From Legionella oakridgensis ATCC 33761 = DSM 21215 (GTDB lineage: Bacteria > Pseudomonadota > Gammaproteobacteria > Legionellales > Legionellaceae): DNA of 64,000 nt. The DNA is taken from contig NZ_CP004006.1 of NCBI RefSeq assembly GCF_000512355.1, forward strand, positions 2,376,501 to 2,440,500. Reading direction: 5' to 3'. Shown here piece by piece: positions 19,492 to 28,330 of the stretch. How positions within the stretch are numbered: position 1 is the stretch's first letter; each line of letters starts with the position of its first letter. The notes beneath the pieces are model-generated. The model saw only the letters and a program-made list of their open reading frames with translations, was not told the origin of the DNA and ran no database searches. Position numbers and translations under genes: made by a program.

Positions 19492-21006
19492 ATGGCCGTC
19501 TATAACTTATTTCACAAATTATATCAAATTTTATCCAGAAAGAGTTGGGGGGCTAATAAAAGACGGCTGACTGAGGAACTGATTTCTAAGCAAACCCAAT
19601 ATTTCTTAGAAAACTATCAAGAACATTACGATGGGTTGTTTTATTCGAAGCAACAACTTCAACAAATACGTGATGAGCGCCTGAGGTCATTATTAAGTTA
19701 TGCAAAATTAAATTCACCTTGGTATCAAGAAACACTGGCTCATATTGATATTCAGAACTTCACAGAACAACGTTTAAATGAGTTGCCTACCATAAACAAA
19801 TCCATCTTAATGAACAATTGGGATGCAATAGTCACCGATCGCAGCCTATCATTAGAGCTTGTTGAAAAACACCTTGAACAAAAAACTCATGACATCGACA
19901 CATTATATCTTTTTGATCGCTATCATGTAGTAACAACAGGCTCAACCAGCGGTAAACGAGGCGTTTTTATTTTGGACTGGGATGAGTGGAATACCTATTA
20001 TACTTGCTTTACACGCTACCCATTATACAATCACGAACGCACTCAGCTTCTCATTAATCAAGCCCAAAAACTCAAGGTTGTTTTCTTTTTTACAAGAAAT
20101 ACAAGATTCTCAACTTATGCTTTCATCAAATCCTTTCAATTCAATGTCAACGACAATTATTGTTTTCCAATGACAGCTCCATTAAATCAAATTTGCGCTG
20201 ATCTTAATCAAATTCAACCTGATATTATCTCATCAATGCCTTCTTTTATTTATAAATTATGCCAAGAAGCCCATGTTGGACGACTAACCATTCGACCTAA
20301 AATTATTTTCGTTAGTTCAGAAACACACTATGAACCATTCCAAATCTCAATAAAAGAAACATGGCCTGATGCAAACGTCTTTAATATATATGGCTCAACG
20401 GAGGGAATAGTCGGGTTGAATTGCCGTGCCAATCATGATGAGATGCATTTAAATGAGGATTTTTGTATTGTTGAACCCGTTGATGAAAATAACAAGCCGA
20501 TTGCTAAAGGTGTATTGTCCAACAAACAATATATAACCAATTTGTATAATTATACCCTTCCATTAATTCGTTATGAATCCTCTGATCATCTGCGATTTTT
20601 AAATAAAACTTGCGATTGCGGAATACAGCATCAGCTTATTGTTGCTCCAGGAGGGCGCTCTGAATTTGATTTTATTTACTCAACAAACATCTATATAAAT
20701 CATTCTCTTTTTGTGAGGTTGCTATTAGCAGAAAAAAATATTCAAGAATATCAGGTTGTACAAACGCAACAGGGAGCAGATATTAGAATTTTAACGAAAG
20801 GTTTCGTTGATAAAATTAAATTACAAGAAGTCATTGCAACACAGTTAAGCGAAGCTGGTCTATTGCAACCTAAAGTTAATATCATTGAAGTGACACAATT
20901 TGATTATCTATCATCAGGCAAATTAAAACGATTTTTAAAAATCAATAGGAACTACGGAACAAAATACACCCCGTCCAGTACTTCAACAAAACTCGACTTT
21001 TACTAA
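19492..21006 (+). CDS. PaaK/CapK-like adenylate-forming enzyme (phenylacetate-CoA ligase family)
   Basis: About 504 residues. The ATP-binding loop TTGSTSGKRG is at about residues 150-160, YGSTEG (adenylate motif) follows, and PLIRYESSDHLRF is the hinge region; a C-terminal subdomain includes SSGKLKRFLK with the catalytic-type lysine. The family activates aryl or acyl acids as adenylates for transfer to CoA or a carrier protein. It diverges from the PKS operon across a 134-bp gap, so it may activate a starter unit or an acyl group for that pathway. ATG 19492 has AGGTGG upstream; ATG 19450 in the same frame is an alternative start. Confidence 0.8.
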   Translation: MAVYNLFHKLYQILSRKSWGANKRRLTEELISKQTQYFLENYQEHYDGLFYSKQQLQQIRDERLRSLLSYAKLNSPWYQETLAHIDIQNFTEQRLNELPTINKSILMNNWDAIVTDRSLSLELVEKHLEQKTHDIDTLYLFDRYHVVTTGSTSGKRGVFILDWDEWNTYYTCFTRYPLYNHERTQLLINQAQKLKVVFFFTRNTRFSTYAFIKSFQFNVNDNYCFPMTAPLNQICADLNQIQPDIISSMPSFIYKLCQEAHVGRLTIRPKIIFVSSETHYEPFQISIKETWPDANVFNIYGSTEGIVGLNCRANHDEMHLNEDFCIVEPVDENNKPIAKGVLSNKQYITNLYNYTLPLIRYESSDHLRFLNKTCDCGIQHQLIVAPGGRSEFDFIYSTNIYINHSLFVRLLLAEKNIQEYQVVQTQQGADIRILTKGFVDKIKLQEVIATQLSEAGLLQPKVNIIEVTQFDYLSSGKLKRFLKINRNYGTKYTPSSTSTKLDFY

Positions 21007-21138
21007 TCTCATTCTTTTGAATGAAAAGAGGATGTTAACAGGAGTACTAAAGAAACCAGTAACTATTAAGAGTTGTAAAGACTTCAACTCGCTAGAAATG
21101 GTATAATTTTGCTTTCAACGGTAACATCGTCTTGAACA

Positions 21139-22200
21139 ATGACCATAAGAATTTTTGTCTTTAGCTTGCTGGCCAGCATCCAGGCCATGGCTGCCCCTCG
21201 TTTTACTCCTGCAGAACCATTACCTGCCACTTATTACGTCATAAATGGCCCAGCCCTGTGCGCAACGGCTAAAGAAACTCTGGCTTATTTAAATAAAGGC
21301 ACTCACTATGATCCTTCCGTCATTCATGAAGGCAAAGTGTTTAAAGTACCCCTTTTGCAAGTCAAAGCAACTTTGGCATTTATTTGTCAGCATCAACATC
21401 AACTGAATGATCCTGCTTTTATTAAAAAACATTTTGATTTTATTCGTTGGTATCCAGATTTAGAACAGGCCAAACGTCTTGCCGCGACAAAACCACTGCT
21501 TGCCAACTTACCTAAAGACAAAATTTTAATGACCAAATATTACGTTCATCTTGCCAAAGCATCCACCCACCCAACCTCAGCTTACCCTTTTCCCTTGCAT
21601 GCTCTTCCTAAAGATGAAGAACTTATGTCACTTGAAATAGCAAACGCTAATCCTAATCTCACCCGTTTTCAATATGGGAAACAGGCGATATTAAAAGGCG
21701 CATTGGTTAACAACAATGTCCCCGTTTTGGCTTATATAACTCGAGATGATTTAGAAGCAGCACTCTTGCAAGGCACGCTTGTGGCAAATTTTGGTAATCA
21801 AATAAAAACGTTTAATGTTCATCGTCACAATAACGTTTCTTACGATAAAACCAAACATCCTTATGCCCAAGAGCGTTACTGGTATTTTAAGGAGGTAGAC
21901 GGCATTAAAGGCTATGGTAAAGACGCGGAACATAAAATCACAGTCGATAGCGAGGTTACGTTTGCAGCAGATATCGAGCAGTTTGGCCTGGGAAAACTGT
22001 TGATGGTGCAATACCCTGACCAGACAGGAAAGATGATAACGCGCGCCGGTATTTTCGCCGACACAGGCGGAGCATTCCAAGATAACTTATATCAAGTGGA
22101 TTTTTTAACAGGCAGTTATGCCGGGCAAAAAGATTTTTATCAAGCCAATCGCCATTTACCCAATTATGTGGCTGCCTACTTTATGGTGTTAAAAAAATAG
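21139..22200 (+). CDS. Secreted protein with a MltA-type 3D domain
   Basis: 353 residues with a signal peptide (FVFSLLASIQAMAAP). The C-terminal part has AGIFADTGGAFQDN followed by YQVDFLTGSY, which fits the three-aspartate (3D) double-psi barrel of the lytic transglycosylase MltA and of Gram-positive Rpf2-like proteins. The upstream region has no family I recognise. It is probably a periplasmic protein acting on peptidoglycan; direct transglycosylase activity is not shown. The gene is free-standing, with an IS element starting about 60 bases after its stop. Confidence 0.6.
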   Translation: MTIRIFVFSLLASIQAMAAPRFTPAEPLPATYYVINGPALCATAKETLAYLNKGTHYDPSVIHEGKVFKVPLLQVKATLAFICQHQHQLNDPAFIKKHFDFIRWYPDLEQAKRLAATKPLLANLPKDKILMTKYYVHLAKASTHPTSAYPFPLHALPKDEELMSLEIANANPNLTRFQYGKQAILKGALVNNNVPVLAYITRDDLEAALLQGTLVANFGNQIKTFNVHRHNNVSYDKTKHPYAQERYWYFKEVDGIKGYGKDAEHKITVDSEVTFAADIEQFGLGKLLMVQYPDQTGKMITRAGIFADTGGAFQDNLYQVDFLTGSYAGQKDFYQANRHLPNYVAAYFMVLKK

Positions 22201-22262
22201 TTTCCGTACGTGTATCTTGATGGATAATGTTCAAGGAGAACCATGAGCAATGCAGAAAATTC

Positions 22263-22300
22263 GTAACTCCCCACGTCATCCCGAGTGCAGCGAGGGATCT
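22263..22300. repeat. IS66 left inverted repeat
   Basis: Begins GTAACTCCCCACGTCATCC and ends GCAGCGAGGGATCT; exact reverse complement of 24115-24152. The inner part (CGTCATCC...GAGGGATCT) resembles REP-like palindromes found elsewhere in the window. Confidence 0.95.
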
Positions 22301-22319
22301 GCCTGCAGTGGCACAATTT

Positions 22320-22610
22320 TTAAAGTAGCGATGGATACAAATCGTTCCATTCAGGATTCAATGCATTAATCAAATCCTGCTTCTTTTTTCGAGACCACCC
22401 TTTGATTTGTTTTTCTCGCTCAATAGCCATGACGATGCCTGAACAAACTTCAAAATAAACCAGTCGATCCACATTGTATTTTTGGGTAAATCCAGCCACC
22501 AGTTTATTTTTGTGTTCATAAACACGGCGTATCAAATCATTGGTAACACCGGTATACAAAACATTATTGTGTTTATTGGTCAGAAGGTAAACGTAAGACT
22601 CCGTATGCAT
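22320..22610 (-). CDS. GIY-YIG nuclease-domain protein (IS passenger)
   Basis: 96 residues forming a single GIY-YIG domain: YVYLLTNKHNNVLYTGVTNDL carries the signature as VYLL...LYTGVT, with catalytic-type Arg (LIRRVYEHK) and Glu (YFEVCSG ... AIEREKQIKGW). Such small YhbQ/UPF0213-like nucleases are scattered in bacterial genomes and cleave DNA, but their biological role is unsettled. The gene lies within the IS66 ends, downstream of the transposase on the same strand, so it is carried with the element. The start ATG is unambiguous by motif position. Confidence 0.9.
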   Translation of the reverse strand: MHTESYVYLLTNKHNNVLYTGVTNDLIRRVYEHKNKLVAGFTQKYNVDRLVYFEVCSGIVMAIEREKQIKGWSRKKKQDLINALNPEWNDLYPSLL

Positions 22611-22646
22611 ATACTATTCCTTGCTCTGTTGGACTGTATTGTTATC

Positions 22647-24042
22647 TCAGATTCCTGATAACACAGGGATAGTACCAGAAAATATAGATTGGATGGAACT
22701 GATAATGCTTAATCCTTGTTTACGGATCGTACTGATAAATCCTCGGATACGAGCAAATTGTTCAGCGCCTTGAGCGGTCCGAAAACCACCGGATATTTTT
22801 TGTTTGCATTTCATCATTCGTAAATCACGCTCAGCATCATTATTGGTAAATGGAACTGCCAGATCATGAAGAAACCGTAAAACGTCTTGTTTGTAATGAA
22901 ATAAACGCCACAAGAGGTTGTGACCTGTCCGTCGAGGTTGTCGACCCTGTTTGCCTTTGCATGGCAATGGCGGCAGCGTTTCATGATACGCCAGCCCATC
23001 TCGAATAATCTTCTTGTAGATGTTGGTCAACCGCTTGATGCGAGCAACAGGTATTGCATGATGTGCATTAAAATGACGACAGCGAAGAGCAACACGTAAT
23101 AGTCGGGTCATAGCCTGTGCCCATGGTTCTTTGTCATGCTCGGTTATTGCTTTTAATTCACGCAAGTGATGCTGGTTGCATAGGGCATGCTCCACACCTC
23201 CCAAATTGTAATAACTTTTCCAGTGATCATGAATGACGGTACCTGAAAGGCCATCCAGTAATGATTTTCGTTTTGGAGATATGTGATAATAAGTTGCCGT
23301 TTTAGTCGATGCCACATGCAACCATTGTGTTTTTCCGGCCACACGAAACCCTGTTTCATCCAGGTTTTTTACGGCAGCAGTTTTGACTGCAGACAATACC
23401 GATTCTTCAAATGATGCCAATGTATCAAAGGCAATCCGGTTATATCCAGTCCGTGTTGCAGTAGCCAGTTGAATTCCGTACAGGTCATAAAACAACTGTT
23501 GCAGCCTGTCTTCTGGAATAAAATGCTGATATTGATAATACACGCTCCAACTACGAATAACTTCACCGTATTGGACAGGGGCAAGAACACCTGCAGGAAA
23601 TGCTGCTGTTATCGTTTTATTACAGCACTCGCAATATTTTACTTCAGCCTGATGTTCCGTGACTTCAATTTTGGGTAGTGGAATATCAAAAACCTGGCGC
23701 TTCACAATTCCAATCACCGGCGTTGAAACTAATGAACCATAACAATCCGGGCATGTTAGCAATACATGGTTTTTGACAACATCTGGTGATTTAATCTGTT
23801 TTAACGTTTCGCCCTTGTGGCCTTTTGGGCCACCACTGTTACGTTTCCCATTTTCACGTAGTGATGTCGTACGGCGTAGTTTGCCTAACCCGTCACTTGA
23901 GGGGGGGCTTTGAGCTGTTGCTGCTATTCTTGTTCAGTCGTTTTTCCAGCTCTGCTATTCGTGCAGCTTGCTGTTCTACGATTTTTTCCAGTTCAGCAAT
24001 CTTTGCCAAAAGCGTTGTGATGATTTGTTCATGGTCTTTCAT
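22647..24042 (-). CDS. IS66-family transposase (frameshifted)
   Basis: The intact frame 22647-23762 (371 residues) has the zinc-finger-like CPDCYGSL ... CECCNKTI, and the catalytic region with KNLDETGFRV, HDHWKSYY, CNQHHLREL and NNDAERDLR. Upstream in another frame an ATG (24042) starts MKDHEQIITTLLAKIAELEK, a coiled-coil N-terminus that runs into NSSNSSKPP; the family sequence should continue SSDG, but the G7 run 23901-23907 shifts it. Removing one base gives a complete transposase of about 465 residues. So either the element is inactivated or the run is miscalled. Confidence 0.9.
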
Positions 24043-24114
24043 GCAGCTATTTGATCATAACCGCATAATTTTTCAAGTGTTTTTTACATTAATTTAATAC
24101 CTGCCAGTTGCTGG

Positions 24115-24152
24115 AGATCCCTCGCTGCACTCGGGATGACGTGGGGAGTTAC
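24115..24152. repeat. IS66 right inverted repeat
   Basis: Exact reverse complement of 22263-22300. It contains an ATG (24136) that is in frame with the interrupted DUF2905 gene beyond the insertion, so the IS end supplies a new start codon. Confidence 0.95.
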
Positions 24153-24348
24153 GAAAATTCTAATAATTATTGGAATTATTTTTTTATTGCTAGGGTTATT
24201 CTGGCCTTGGGTTAAAAAAGCCGGCTTGGGTCGCTTGCCTGGAGATATCCTGCTTCGCAAAGGAAATTTTACCTTCTATTTCCCCATAACCACATCCATC
24301 GTTATCAGTATTGTAATCATCATTATTATGTGGCTTTTAAATCGATAA
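24136..24348 (+). CDS. DUF2905 membrane protein with IS-supplied start
   Basis: 70 residues with two hydrophobic helices around the family core GLGRLPGDIL and FYFPITTSIV. The native gene began at ATG 22250: ATG CAG AAA ATT, then the IS66 element inserted and the sequence resumes at 24161. The current frame begins in the right inverted repeat and reads MTWGVTK before ILIIIGIIF, replacing native MQK. A strong ribosome site (AAGGAG, 22233-22238) was left at the other side of the element, so expression now depends on whatever initiation the IS end gives. Function of DUF2905 is unknown. Confidence 0.85.
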   Translation: MTWGVTKILIIIGIIFLLLGLFWPWVKKAGLGRLPGDILLRKGNFTFYFPITTSIVISIVIIIIMWLLNR

Positions 24349-24492
24349 AAAGCATGATTATAAAAAAACTGCCTCACGACAAACCACGTGTGTCCTTACT
24401 TTATTTATTTGTGGCATTTCCGCCTGTGCTTGTCTTGTCCTATGTATAAGTTATGGGTTTAATACAAGTGCATTTGTGATACTATCTACACC

Positions 24493-25146
24493 ATGAAAAT
24501 CTTTATACCATTTTTATTCTTTACCAGTTCGTTAGTGCACGCTTTTTCTTGTCATGATCCTCAAGTCATTCAGCAGGCACCCATTCAATTTGATAAACAA
24601 CGTATTGCTTTAACACGAGAATATCAATTAATCCATTATGGCATTGATTCAAAATCGATTGATATTGAACCAAAAATGATCGTGCTGCATTGGACATGCA
24701 TTCCCACATTCGAGGCGACCTTTCGCACCTTTAACTCCCCGACTTTTCCCAAGAATTCGCCACGGCAAAAAGAGTTGCCGGGCGCCTTGAATGTGTCCAG
24801 TCATTTTTTAGTCGATCGTGATGGCAGTATTTATCAACTCATGCCTGAAACCTGGATGGCAAGGCATGTCATAGGCTTAAACCATTATGCGATTGGTATT
24901 GAAAATGTCGGTGGAATCGATGGAAGGGACGATCTCACGGAAGCACAAGCCAAGGCAAACGCATTTTTAGTTTGTTATTTGAAGAAAAAATATCCGGAAA
25001 TAAATTACATTATCGGCCATAATGACTATTTAAAATTCAAAAAAACGTCTCTTTGGCTTGAACAAGACCCTCACTATCAAACCGATAAAAATGATCCTGG
25101 ACCACACTTTGTTGAGAAAGTAAAGCAATTAGCTAATCTGTCCTGA
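24493..25146 (+). CDS. Secreted N-acetylmuramoyl-L-alanine amidase (AmpD/Amidase_2 type)
   Basis: 217 residues with a signal peptide (FIPFLFFTSSLVHAFS). The Amidase_2 zinc ligands are visible: IVLHWT, the histidine of MARHVIGLN region (conserved hydrophobic helix IGIENVGG), and DPGPHF near the end. It cleaves the bond between N-acetylmuramic acid and the stem peptide. Unlike cytosolic AmpD this one is exported, so it would act in the periplasm or outside the cell, on murein or muropeptides. It follows the DUF2905 gene by about 145 bases. Confidence 0.87.
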   Translation: MKIFIPFLFFTSSLVHAFSCHDPQVIQQAPIQFDKQRIALTREYQLIHYGIDSKSIDIEPKMIVLHWTCIPTFEATFRTFNSPTFPKNSPRQKELPGALNVSSHFLVDRDGSIYQLMPETWMARHVIGLNHYAIGIENVGGIDGRDDLTEAQAKANAFLVCYLKKKYPEINYIIGHNDYLKFKKTSLWLEQDPHYQTDKNDPGPHFVEKVKQLANLS

Positions 25147-25523
25147 TAACAAAAAATAATTACTCGTCAAGACTATTTTTTAAATTTTCTCTGGTAAGAT
25201 TTAACCTGGTGCTCCGCAGACAGGCTCCAAAACCAATCTGTGAATATCTTTATCGAGACAACCTTTATATAATTCTCAGCCTCATGCTATTAATTCATAA
25301 AATTTAATATATACAATAAGTTATAAAAAATTAAACCCCTTGTTGTTTATTCAGAAATTCTGTGGATAAATTTGTGTACGAAGAATTAAACACAAGACCC
25401 GACTTAATACAATAAGCCAATATTTTTCATTCCATACCTATTTAACATTAGCCATGTCATTTTAAACTCGTTATGATAACAATCATAAGGATACCAAGGA
25501 CAGTTCATCCGTTTAAACAAGCT
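25147..25523. other. Intergenic region, no gene seen
   Basis: About 375 AT-rich bases between the amidase and the Bcr/CflA gene. A longer open start at 25473 exists for the transporter but lacks family support. No repeat, tRNA or clear promoter is visible beyond AT-rich stretches. Confidence 0.5.
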
Positions 25524-26717
25524 ATGAAAGCTCAAAATAATCTATCAATTTCAGTGATGGTTATCGCAGCCATCGCCTTGGGTAACGCAGGCAGTACGCT
25601 TTATCTTCCCGCCATGCCCAATATTACGGAGTCTTTGCATACCACGGGAGCAATGATGAAATTATCATTGTCTCTGTTTTTAATTGGTTTTAGTTTATCT
25701 CAGCTGCTGTATGGTCCGTTGTCCGATGCCTTTGGCCGCAAGATCAACTTGCTATTTGGCTTAGGCATTTTTAGCATAGGCAGCATCATCTCTGCTCTGG
25801 CCACGGACATTTCCCCATTGCTGGCTGGTCGTCTCATTGAAGGTCTTGGTATTGGAGCCGCCAATGCCGTAGGATATGCCTTAATGCGTGACATTTATAG
25901 CGGCTCTAAGTTAACTGCCCAGCTTAGTTATATCAGTGTGTTTGTAGGTTCAATGCCATTAATCGCGCCCGTGATTGGTGGGTATTTAGTGGAATACATT
26001 AATTGGCAGTCCTGTTTTTACGTGCTTACTATAGTGGCTCTGCTGTTACTGGCTTTAAAAATTATGTTTCTGCCAGAAACCCTGGCTCTGCGTGATCCGA
26101 CAGCGCGCCGTCCTAACGTCATCTTTAAAAAATATTGGACATTATTGACCAGCAGCAACTACATGGGATTTACATTGATTGCCGGCTTTGGGTTTGCTGC
26201 TATTTTTACCACAGGAAGCACGCTGCCATTCTTATTAGTTAACAAACTAGGCATATCACCGTCTTTATATGGCTGGATTGCAGGAATTCCAGCGCTCGGT
26301 TATTTATCCGGTTCCTTTGTAAGTGGGTATTTGGCCAAAGACATTGCATTATCAAAATTAATCTTATTTGGCTCTCTCTTTGGCATTTTATCCATGATTG
26401 TTGGTCTGCTCGTCAATGTGAATGCAGTGCATTTTACCTTATATACGTTGATCGCACCGTTAATTTTTTTCATGTTTGGTATAGGATTTTTAGTTCCTAC
26501 TGGCTCCTCTGGAGCAATGGCTCCTTTCCCTCAAATTGCTGGTGCGGAATCAGCGCTATTAGGTGCTTTTATGTTTTGTATCGCTTCCATTCTAACAGCG
26601 ATAGGCTCGCATTTGAACATTACCAATCCTGTTCCATTGTTTCTGTTACTTACCTGCGTTTGTGTGATTACTTTTATTTTATTTTTTGTAGTGAAAAAGG
26701 ATGAAAAAGATGATTAG
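25524..26717 (+). CDS. Bcr/CflA-family drug efflux MFS transporter
   Basis: 397 residues from ATG 25524, with twelve predicted membrane helices. The family signature YGPLSDAFGRKIN (motif A) lies after helix 2, and the opening helix ends in GNAGSTLYLPAMP, typical of Bcr/CflA proton-driven exporters such as bicyclomycin and chloramphenicol pumps. AEGLG-type region GRLIEGLGIGAANAVGY is helix 4. The exported compound is unknown. The next gene begins inside its 3' end, so they share an mRNA. Confidence 0.9.
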   Translation: MKAQNNLSISVMVIAAIALGNAGSTLYLPAMPNITESLHTTGAMMKLSLSLFLIGFSLSQLLYGPLSDAFGRKINLLFGLGIFSIGSIISALATDISPLLAGRLIEGLGIGAANAVGYALMRDIYSGSKLTAQLSYISVFVGSMPLIAPVIGGYLVEYINWQSCFYVLTIVALLLLALKIMFLPETLALRDPTARRPNVIFKKYWTLLTSSNYMGFTLIAGFGFAAIFTTGSTLPFLLVNKLGISPSLYGWIAGIPALGYLSGSFVSGYLAKDIALSKLILFGSLFGILSMIVGLLVNVNAVHFTLYTLIAPLIFFMFGIGFLVPTGSSGAMAPFPQIAGAESALLGAFMFCIASILTAIGSHLNITNPVPLFLLLTCVCVITFILFFVVKKDEKDD

Positions 26718-27027
26718 ACACGTAGTGCTTTATACTTATCGTAGTGATATCCCGGATGCAACCATCGCTGACATTTACGCTCAATTAGATAAAATTTCTG
26801 CGCGCTTGCCTGGGCGATTGGCTTACACGTGGGGAAAATATCAGAGTGAGGAAGGGCGTAATAAAGGATATACTCACGCTTTAGTCACCGATTTTATTGA
26901 CACAGCCGCGCAAAAAGCTTTTTTACTTGACCCAATACGTCTGGAGTTTTCTCAACGTGAAGTCATTCCGCGCATGGTAAATGGCGTCGATGGCCTTGTG
27001 TCTTTTGATTTTGTCTGGCATAACTAA
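26710..27027 (+). CDS. Dabb-domain (stress-responsive alpha/beta barrel) protein
   Basis: About 105 residues: MIRHVVLYTYR at the start, ALVTDFIDTAAQKAFLLDP and EVIPRMVNGVDGLVSFDF at the end fit the dimeric alpha-beta barrel family. Members include small enzymes and stress proteins of uncertain role. ATG 26710 lies eight bases after AAGGATG; ATG 26701 is an alternative. It overlaps the transporter by eight bases and so is probably co-translated. Confidence 0.85.
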   Translation: MIRHVVLYTYRSDIPDATIADIYAQLDKISARLPGRLAYTWGKYQSEEGRNKGYTHALVTDFIDTAAQKAFLLDPIRLEFSQREVIPRMVNGVDGLVSFDFVWHN

Positions 27028-27056
27028 TTAAAATTTGATGCCTGAGAAAACGACTC

Positions 27057-27431
27057 ATGAGAAATATACAGCTATGTCGAGTATACGAACCGCCATCTTC
27101 CAAAAAAGGCGTCTGGTTATTGGTAGATAGGTTATGGCCTCGTGGTCTTAAGAAAGAAGCTCTCGCCTTTGATGTATGGTTAAAAGACATCGCGCCAAGC
27201 CCTTCTTTACGAACATGGTTTAATCACGATCCAGATAAATGGGTTGAATTTGCCGACAAATACATCAATGAACTCAAAGACAAATCAGAACTAATTACAC
27301 ACATTCTGGAGAAAGCTCAAAATTCAGACCTTGTCTTGTTTTACGCAGCAAAAGATAAACAACATAATCATGCCCGAGTTCTGAAAGCAGTTCTTGAATC
27401 CTGGCCAAAACGACCTGAATTTAAAGAATGA
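27057..27431 (+). CDS. DUF488-family protein (YeaO-like)
   Basis: 124 residues: RVYEPPSSKKGVWLLVDRLWPRG and the WFNHDPDKWVEFADKY segment are the DUF488 hallmarks. The family is widespread and conserved but has no settled function; some members are linked to iron or nucleic acid handling. It is 29 bases after the Dabb gene and converges on nsrR, whose stop is about 10 bases away. Confidence 0.88.
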   Translation: MRNIQLCRVYEPPSSKKGVWLLVDRLWPRGLKKEALAFDVWLKDIAPSPSLRTWFNHDPDKWVEFADKYINELKDKSELITHILEKAQNSDLVLFYAAKDKQHNHARVLKAVLESWPKRPEFKE

Positions 27432-27441
27432 GCCGTTAATT

Positions 27442-27876
27442 TCAGTTGTGAATATTAAGTAGTAGTTGTAATTCCATTTTATTATCAAGAATATCAGCCA
27501 ACGTATACCCTTTTAAAACAGTCATAAACTGTTCCTTAGCCTCATATAAAATTCGTTTCAATTTACAAGCAGGCGCGATGCAACAATTGGCTTTTTCCCG
27601 ATTAAAACAAGGAACCAAATCAAAATGCGGTTCAAGCTTTAAAACCAAGTCACCCAAATTAATATCCACTGGATTTGCATTTATGGATATTCCACCACTT
27701 TTTCCTCTGGTGGTTTTGATGAGTCCCATTTTAGCAAGATTATGAATAATTTTGACTAAATGGTTGGATGAAATATGGTAAGCATTTGCAATGTCGTTAA
27801 TGGTGCATAGCTCTTTTTTCAAAGCAACATAAATCAAAGCTCTTAATGAATAATCCGTAAACTGAGTCAATTGCAT
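27442..27876 (-). CDS. nsrR: NO-sensing repressor NsrR (Rrf2 family)
   Basis: 144 residues. An N-terminal winged helix (MQLTQFTDYSLRALIYVAL, ISSNHLVKIIHNLAKMG, TTRGKSGGI) and a C-terminal cysteine cluster C..N..CCIAPACKL that binds an iron-sulfur cluster. Nitric oxide destroys the cluster and relieves repression. It diverges from a truncated-hemoglobin operon, and a perfect NsrR operator lies in the shared gap, so it should repress that operon and perhaps itself. Confidence 0.93.
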   Translation of the reverse strand: MQLTQFTDYSLRALIYVALKKELCTINDIANAYHISSNHLVKIIHNLAKMGLIKTTRGKSGGISINANPVDINLGDLVLKLEPHFDLVPCFNREKANCCIAPACKLKRILYEAKEQFMTVLKGYTLADILDNKMELQLLLNIHN

Positions 27877-27921
27877 AAGGATCTCGAAAATTATTTGTTG
27901 ACGCGTATTATTTCTTTTTAT

Positions 27922-27944
27922 AAGATGTATTTTAAATACATCTT
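27922..27944. promoter_or_regulatory. NsrR operator
   Basis: A perfect 23-bp palindrome of two AAGATGTATTT half sites around a central T. It matches the published NsrR consensus (AAGATG-N-ATTT inverted). It sits 14 bases before the hemoglobin ATG and 46 bases upstream of nsrR, covering the expected promoter. Confidence 0.93.
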
Positions 27945-27957
27945 TAAGGAGTTTATC

Positions 27958-28326
27958 ATGTCTGAGTCGCTTTTTACACGTCTAGGCGGTCAAAACGCGG
28001 TCAATACTGCCGTTGATATATTCTATCGTAAAATCCTGCTGGACGATCGGGTAAATTATTTTTTTGATGAGGTGGATATGGAGCAGCAAATCATCAAACA
28101 AAAAGGATTTTTAACGATGGTATTTGGTGGACCCAATCACTATACAGGGAAAAACATGCGCGAGGGACATCGACATTTACTGAAAAAAGGTCTCAATGAT
28201 TCGCATGTAGATATTATCATTGCCCATCTGGGTGCCACATTAAAAGAACTGGGAGCCAGTGAAGCTGACATCCAAGAAGTGGCCGCCATTGCCAACAGTG
28301 TTCGTTCAGACGTTTTGGATCGATGA
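27958..28326 (+). CDS. Group I truncated hemoglobin (NO-detoxifying)
   Basis: 122 residues from ATG 27958, with AAGGAG upstream. The trHbN features are LFTRLGGQNAVNTAVDIFY (B helix tyrosine), FLTMVFGGPNHYTGKNMREGH with the proximal His, and a final helix. These proteins bind oxygen and convert NO to nitrate when supplied with electrons. The reductase gene begins four bases after its stop, and the NsrR operator lies in front, so this is a two-gene version of a flavohemoglobin. Confidence 0.92.
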   Translation: MSESLFTRLGGQNAVNTAVDIFYRKILLDDRVNYFFDEVDMEQQIIKQKGFLTMVFGGPNHYTGKNMREGHRHLLKKGLNDSHVDIIIAHLGATLKELGASEADIQEVAAIANSVRSDVLDR

Positions 28327-28330
28327 TACC

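Larger units (their letters stand above)
22263..24152. mobile_element. IS66-type insertion sequence with GIY-YIG passenger
   Basis: 1890-bp element. Both ends start GTAA, typical of IS66, and its 38-bp inverted repeats (22263-22300 and 24115-24152) are perfect. An 8-bp direct duplication GAAAATTC flanks it (22255-22262 and 24153-24160), matching the target duplication length of the family. Inside lie, on the minus strand, a transposase (22647-24042) and a GIY-YIG nuclease-like gene (22320-22610). There is no tnpA or tnpB, as in the single-gene (ISBst12-like) branch. It interrupts a DUF2905 gene after codon 3. Confidence 0.92.

Noticed and set aside
22647-24042. Programmed frameshift in the IS66 transposase
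   Set aside because: The G7 run could in principle slip, but many unrelated genes here break at similar runs, so a miscall or mutation is simpler.
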